NCBI GenBank assembly: GCA_029242705.1
Contig: JAQWTK010000049.1
Span: forward strand, 1 to 39,416
Origin: Gammaproteobacteria bacterium
GTDB taxonomy: Bacteria > Pseudomonadota > Gammaproteobacteria > Pseudomonadales > Pseudohongiellaceae
Length of the DNA: 39,416 nt
Direction: 5' to 3'
The position numbers and the translations under genes are program-made. Positions 35,165-39,416 of this stretch are shown piece after piece; within the stretch, counting starts at the first letter, position 1; every line of letters begins with the position of its first letter. Under the pieces are notes generated by a model that saw only the letters and a program-made list of their open reading frames with translations, was not told the DNA's origin and ran no database searches.

Positions 35165-36166
35165 ATGCAATCAGTCGTTGCAACAAGCCATACAGCTATT
35201 GCAAATGACCCACTTGGAAATCTTACAGAACTAAACAAGGCTTTCGGTGATCATTTACGTTTGCAGATACTACGTTTGTTGCGAAACGAATCCTTTGGCG
35301 TGTTAGAGCTTTGCCGAATACTAGAAATTCGTCAATCAGCTCTCAGTCATCACCTTAAGGTCCTTTTAAACGCCCATCTTGTTTGTACTCGCCGTGAAGG
35401 TAACTCGATATTTTATAGGCGTACCTTTCTTACAGATGAAGATCCTTATTGTGACATGAAGGAAGGTATTTTCTGCCAAATAGATATGTTGCAATTACCA
35501 AAACCCAGTCTAAAAAAAATCCAACAAATCCAATTAGAGAGAGCACAACAGTCCTTAAAATTTTTTAATAAAAATGCGGATAAATTTCGTGAAAAACAAG
35601 GCTTGATTGTAAAACATGACGATTATGCAAATGCTTTGCATGATGTTATAGACAGCCTGCAGCTACCGGCTAAATCTAAGGTACTAGAGGTTGGGCCAGG
35701 CGAGGGAGCGCTTTTAACTGAGCTAGCTAATAAATTTACGCACCTTACTGCGTTAGATAACTCTGAAGATATGCTAGAAAAATCTAAGGAAGCGATCGCA
35801 AAAGCAGAAAATAAAAGAGTTAGATTTATTCTGGGAGATACCTCCACCGCTCTAAAGCATCAGATTAAAAGTGACCTGATAATTTTTGATATGGTTCTAC
35901 ACCACATTTCTTCACCTGCAAAGACATTTAACGATGCTGCTTCTCTTTTAAATTCAAATGGCTACTTATTAATTATTGACCTGTCTAATCATGATCAAGA
36001 CTGGGTCCGAAAATCTTGTGGTGATCTGTGGTTGGGGTTCGACGAAGGTGAGTTAAGCCATTGGGCAAATAAGGCTGGTCTTCTAACCGGTCCGAGTTCA
36101 TACCTCGGTTTACGTAATGGGTTTCAAATTCAAATCCGTGTTTTTATAAAAAGGAATGACAGCTAA
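35165..36166 (+). CDS. ArsR-family transcriptional regulator fused to a SAM-dependent methyltransferase domain
   Basis: 333 aa; HTH region LCRILEIRQSALSHHLKVLLNAHLVCTRREGNSIFYRR, then class I MTase motif VLEVGPGEGALLTELA; immediately upstream of metK. Confidence 0.92.
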   Translation: MQSVVATSHTAIANDPLGNLTELNKAFGDHLRLQILRLLRNESFGVLELCRILEIRQSALSHHLKVLLNAHLVCTRREGNSIFYRRTFLTDEDPYCDMKEGIFCQIDMLQLPKPSLKKIQQIQLERAQQSLKFFNKNADKFREKQGLIVKHDDYANALHDVIDSLQLPAKSKVLEVGPGEGALLTELANKFTHLTALDNSEDMLEKSKEAIAKAENKRVRFILGDTSTALKHQIKSDLIIFDMVLHHISSPAKTFNDAASLLNSNGYLLIIDLSNHDQDWVRKSCGDLWLGFDEGELSHWANKAGLLTGPSSYLGLRNGFQIQIRVFIKRNDS

Positions 36167-36201
36167 ACATAATTAACATTGACTAGATAAAAGGAATGAT
36201 A

Positions 36202-37362
36202 ATGGCAGAAACTAGTTTATTTACTTCTGAGTCTGTTTCGGAAGGACATCCTGACAAAATGGCTGATCAAATATCAGACGCCATATTAGATGCGCTATTG
36301 GAAAAAGATAAGAGTTCTCGTGTCGCGTGCGAAACGATGATTAAAACTGGGATGGTTATTGTAGCCGGAGAAGTTACTACCGAAGCGCATATTAACGTTG
36401 AAGATATTGTTAGAGAAGTGGTAAAAAATATCGGATATAACGACTCAAAAAGTGGTTTCGACAGTAACACTTGTGCGGTAATCAACGCCATCGGCAAACA
36501 ATCACCCGATATAAAAATGGGAGTTGATGAAAGTGAAGATCATGAGCAAGGCGCGGGCGATCAAGGACTCATGTTTGGTTATGCGTCTAATGAGACCGAT
36601 GTGCTCATGCCCGCACCAATTACATACTCTCAATTACTGGTTAAACGCCAATCTGAGGTACGAAAAAGAGGAACCCTGCCCTGGTTAGAACCAGATGCAA
36701 AAAGCCAGCTGACTATGCGCTACGAAGAAGGAAGGCCGGTAGGGGTTGATGCGGTTGTACTTTCTACACAGCATCGAGACGATATCTCTCTATCAGAACT
36801 TCAAGAAGCTGTCATGGAGGAAATTATTAAACCAGTGTTGCCAAAAAAATGGATCCGTGGTGATACTAAATATTTTATAAATCCGACCGGAAAATTTATT
36901 ATCGGTGGCCCGCAAGGCGATTGCGGACTAACAGGGCGGAAAATTATTGTCGATACTTATGGCGGTATGGCTCGACATGGGGGTGGCGCATTTTCCGGGA
37001 AAGACCCGTCCAAGGTGGATCGTTCTGCTGCATATTTAGCTCGTTATATAGCAAAAAATTTAGTTGCCGCAGGTATTGCTGAAAGATGTGAGCTACAACT
37101 TTCTTATGCGATAGGAGTTGCAGAGCCAACTTCAATTAGTATTGAAACATTTGGCACCGGAAAAATTAGTAACGAGAACATCGTTAAACTAGTGCGCAAC
37201 AACTTTGAGCTAAAGCCAAAAGGGTTGATCAACATGTTAGATTTACTCCGACCAATTTATCTCCAGACAGCAGCCTATGGACATTTTGGACGAGAGGAAA
37301 GCGATTTTACGTGGGAACGAACCGATAAAATTGAAGCGCTCAAAAGTGAAGCTGGAATTTAA
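36202..37362 (+). CDS. metK: S-adenosylmethionine synthetase
   Basis: [75 protein letters not shown]. The track start at 36196 is an adjacent upstream in-frame ATG. Confidence 0.97.
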   Translation: MAETSLFTSESVSEGHPDKMADQISDAILDALLEKDKSSRVACETMIKTGMVIVAGEVTTEAHINVEDIVREVVKNIGYNDSKSGFDSNTCAVINAIGKQSPDIKMGVDESEDHEQGAGDQGLMFGYASNETDVLMPAPITYSQLLVKRQSEVRKRGTLPWLEPDAKSQLTMRYEEGRPVGVDAVVLSTQHRDDISLSELQEAVMEEIIKPVLPKKWIRGDTKYFINPTGKFIIGGPQGDCGLTGRKIIVDTYGGMARHGGGAFSGKDPSKVDRSAAYLARYIAKNLVAAGIAERCELQLSYAIGVAEPTSISIETFGTGKISNENIVKLVRNNFELKPKGLINMLDLLRPIYLQTAAYGHFGREESDFTWERTDKIEALKSEAGI

Positions 37363-37382
37363 CTGATTTTCTGGAGTAATCG

Positions 37383-38786
37383 ATGACCAATTTATCTATA
37401 AAAGATGTAAGCACCAATAAAGACTGCAAAGTAGCAGACATTAGTCTCGCAGACTTTGGCCGGAAAGAAGTCACCCTAGCAGAAGCAGAAATGCCGGCAT
37501 TGATGTCCTTGCGTTCTAGGTATGAAAAAGATCAACCTCTAGCCGGAGCCAAAATCCTTGGATGCATTCATATGACTGTCCAAACCGCGGTTCTAATCGA
37601 AACACTCGTAGCATTGGGCGCGCAAGTCCGGTGGTCATCATGTAATATCTTTTCAACCCAAGATCATGCTGCCGCCTGTATCGCTGCGTCCGGAATAGCC
37701 GTCTTCGCCTGGAAAGGACAAACCGAAGATGAGGGAATGTGGTGTGTCGAGCAAACCATTCTAAAAAATGGCGTCCCCTGGGACGCAAATATGATTCTAG
37801 ATGATGGAGGCGACCTAACCGCTATGGTCCATGAAAAGTATCCCGAGGTACTTGATAATATTCATGGAATAACGGAAGAAACCACGACTGGAGTGCACCG
37901 TCTAATCGAGATGATGGGTGATGGAAGTCTAAAAGTCCCCGCCATCAATGTGAATGATTCTGTAACAAAAGCTAAAAATGACAATAAATATGGATGTCGC
38001 CATAGCTTAAACGATGGCATTAAACGCGGAACAGACATGCTCCTTTCTGGAAAGCAAGCGCTAGTAGTAGGTTATGGAGATGTAGGTAAAGGGTCTGCAC
38101 AGAGCCTGCGGCAAGAGGGAATGATAGTAAAAATTGCCGAAGTTGACCCTATTTGTGCAATGCAGGCCTGCATGGACGGGTTCGAAATAGTCTCTCCTTA
38201 TAAGGAAGGAGAAAACCTTAATAATAAAGAAAGTATCAATAAAGACCTATTATCGAAAATAGATATGATTGTAACCGCAACGGGCAATGTTAATGTATGT
38301 GACAGCCATATGTTAAATGCAATTAAATCAGGCGCTATTGTTTGTAATATTGGGCACTTCGATAATGAAATAGATACCGCGTATATGAGAATCAATTGGA
38401 AATGGGAAGAGATCAAACCACAAGTCCATAAAATTTATCGAAATGAAAAATCTAATAAAGATGACTATTTGATCCTTTTATCAGAAGGGCGACTAATTAA
38501 TTTAGGCAATGCAACCGGGCACCCTTCTAGAATAATGGATGGTTCATTTGCCAACCAAGTACTAGCGCAAATATTTTTATTTGAGAGAAAATTTGCAGAC
38601 TCTACTGAAGACTTCAAAAGATCTAACATTACTGTTGAGGTTTTGCCTAAGCACTTAGACGAGGAAGTTGCCAGGCTAATGGTCAAAGGGTTCGGCGGGG
38701 TTTTAACAAAACTTACTCCCGAACAGGCTGACTATATTAATGTTCCAGTTGAAGGTCCATTCAAAAACGATTCTTATAAATATTAA
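37383..38786 (+). CDS. ahcY: S-adenosylhomocysteine hydrolase (adenosylhomocysteinase)
   Basis: 467 aa; [58 protein letters not shown]-terminal PFKNDSYKY. Confidence 0.97.
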   Translation: MTNLSIKDVSTNKDCKVADISLADFGRKEVTLAEAEMPALMSLRSRYEKDQPLAGAKILGCIHMTVQTAVLIETLVALGAQVRWSSCNIFSTQDHAAACIAASGIAVFAWKGQTEDEGMWCVEQTILKNGVPWDANMILDDGGDLTAMVHEKYPEVLDNIHGITEETTTGVHRLIEMMGDGSLKVPAINVNDSVTKAKNDNKYGCRHSLNDGIKRGTDMLLSGKQALVVGYGDVGKGSAQSLRQEGMIVKIAEVDPICAMQACMDGFEIVSPYKEGENLNNKESINKDLLSKIDMIVTATGNVNVCDSHMLNAIKSGAIVCNIGHFDNEIDTAYMRINWKWEEIKPQVHKIYRNEKSNKDDYLILLSEGRLINLGNATGHPSRIMDGSFANQVLAQIFLFERKFADSTEDFKRSNITVEVLPKHLDEEVARLMVKGFGGVLTKLTPEQADYINVPVEGPFKNDSYKY

Positions 38787-38812
38787 TAGCTAATTTTAAC
38801 TAGATAACACGC

Positions 38813-39416
38813 ATGAAATCTAACATTTCACGAAATTTCAGTATTGAATTTTATCCCCCCCGTAGTAAAGAGGGTATAAATAAACTAGATAAAGTACATG
38901 CGGAGCTAGCTGGACTTAACCCTAACTTCTTTTCCGTTACCTATGGAGCCGGCGGGTCTACAAAAGAAGGGACAAAAAATCTTGTGCTGGATTTTAAAAA
39001 CCAAGGCTCCAATATAGTTCCACACCTCTCATTTATCGGGACCGCAGAGGTGGAAATTCGCGAATTATTAAATAATTATAGTGATGCTGGAATATCACGT
39101 ATAGTTGCGTTGAGGGGAGATTTACCCTCCGGATCGCCAATTTCACATCGCTACGCTAGCGAACTAGTCGAGTTTATTCGAAAAGAAACCGGCGAACAGT
39201 TTCATATAGATGTTGCCTGTTATCCGGAAATGCATCCCGAGTCATTAAGTATCGAGTCAGAGGTAGCTTTTTTTAAAAAGAAAGTAGATGCAGGCGCAAA
39301 TTCTGCCATTACTCAATATTTTTACAATACAGACTCTTATTTCCGTTATTGCGACTACTGTAGTAAAAAGGGAATAGGTATTCCTATAGTTCCTGGAATA
39401 ATGCCTATTACCAACT
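38813..39416 (+). CDS. metF: 5,10-methylenetetrahydrofolate reductase, truncated at the window end
   Basis: My translation from ATG 38813: MKSNISRNFSIEFYPPRSKEGINKLDKVHAELAGLNPNFFSVTYGAGGSTKEGTKNLV...; no stop before the window end, which explains its absence from the ORF track. Confidence 0.93.
   Translation, partial: MKSNISRNFSIEFYPPRSKEGINKLDKVHAELAGLNPNFFSVTYGAGGSTKEGTKNLVLDFKNQGSNIVPHLSFIGTAEVEIRELLNNYSDAGISRIVALRGDLPSGSPISHRYASELVEFIRKETGEQFHIDVACYPEMHPESLSIESEVAFFKKKVDAGANSAITQYFYNTDSYFRYCDYCSKKGIGIPIVPGIMPITN

Noticed and set aside
37363-37382. Possible SAH riboswitch before ahcY
   Set aside because: The metK-ahcY gap is only 20 nt, too short for an SAH riboswitch; ahcY appears to be read from the upstream operon.

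Overview
This is a low-GC, chromosomal, gammaproteobacteria-like window dominated by housekeeping genes; a marine origin is plausible by inference. I see no tRNA, rRNA, CRISPR array, transposase, integrase or phage module. Recognisable blocks are: monomeric NADP-IDH; GNAT plus D-amino-acid transaminase; epmA-efp; an AhpA/SMP-like membrane protein with a cyclase-like C-terminus; parC-parE-DUF1249-nudF; ppiC; DUF2889; a pdsS-pdsR-pdsO-like 'proteobacterial dedicated sortase' regulatory set with no sortase in the window; GST; DAHP synthase; tolC; queG/orn/rsgA/rhodanese/psd/rpiA; csp; an FAD oxidoreductase; pgk-epd-tkt; and an ArsR-methyltransferase regulator heading metK-ahcY-metF. The items most worth a second look are (1) the pdsSRO-like set without sortase or substrate; (2) a 147-codon exported-protein-like reading frame (about 956-1399) with no ATG, GTG, TTG or CTG codon, which is therefore missing from the ORF track; (3) a perfect 40-nt palindrome (35075-35114) over a candidate -35 box of the ArsR-methyltransferase/metK-ahcY-metF cluster; and (4) Ala instead of Ser at the ParC quinolone-interaction position. 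Most of the window is ordinary core genome. I did not find a clearly new multi-gene system beyond these candidates.
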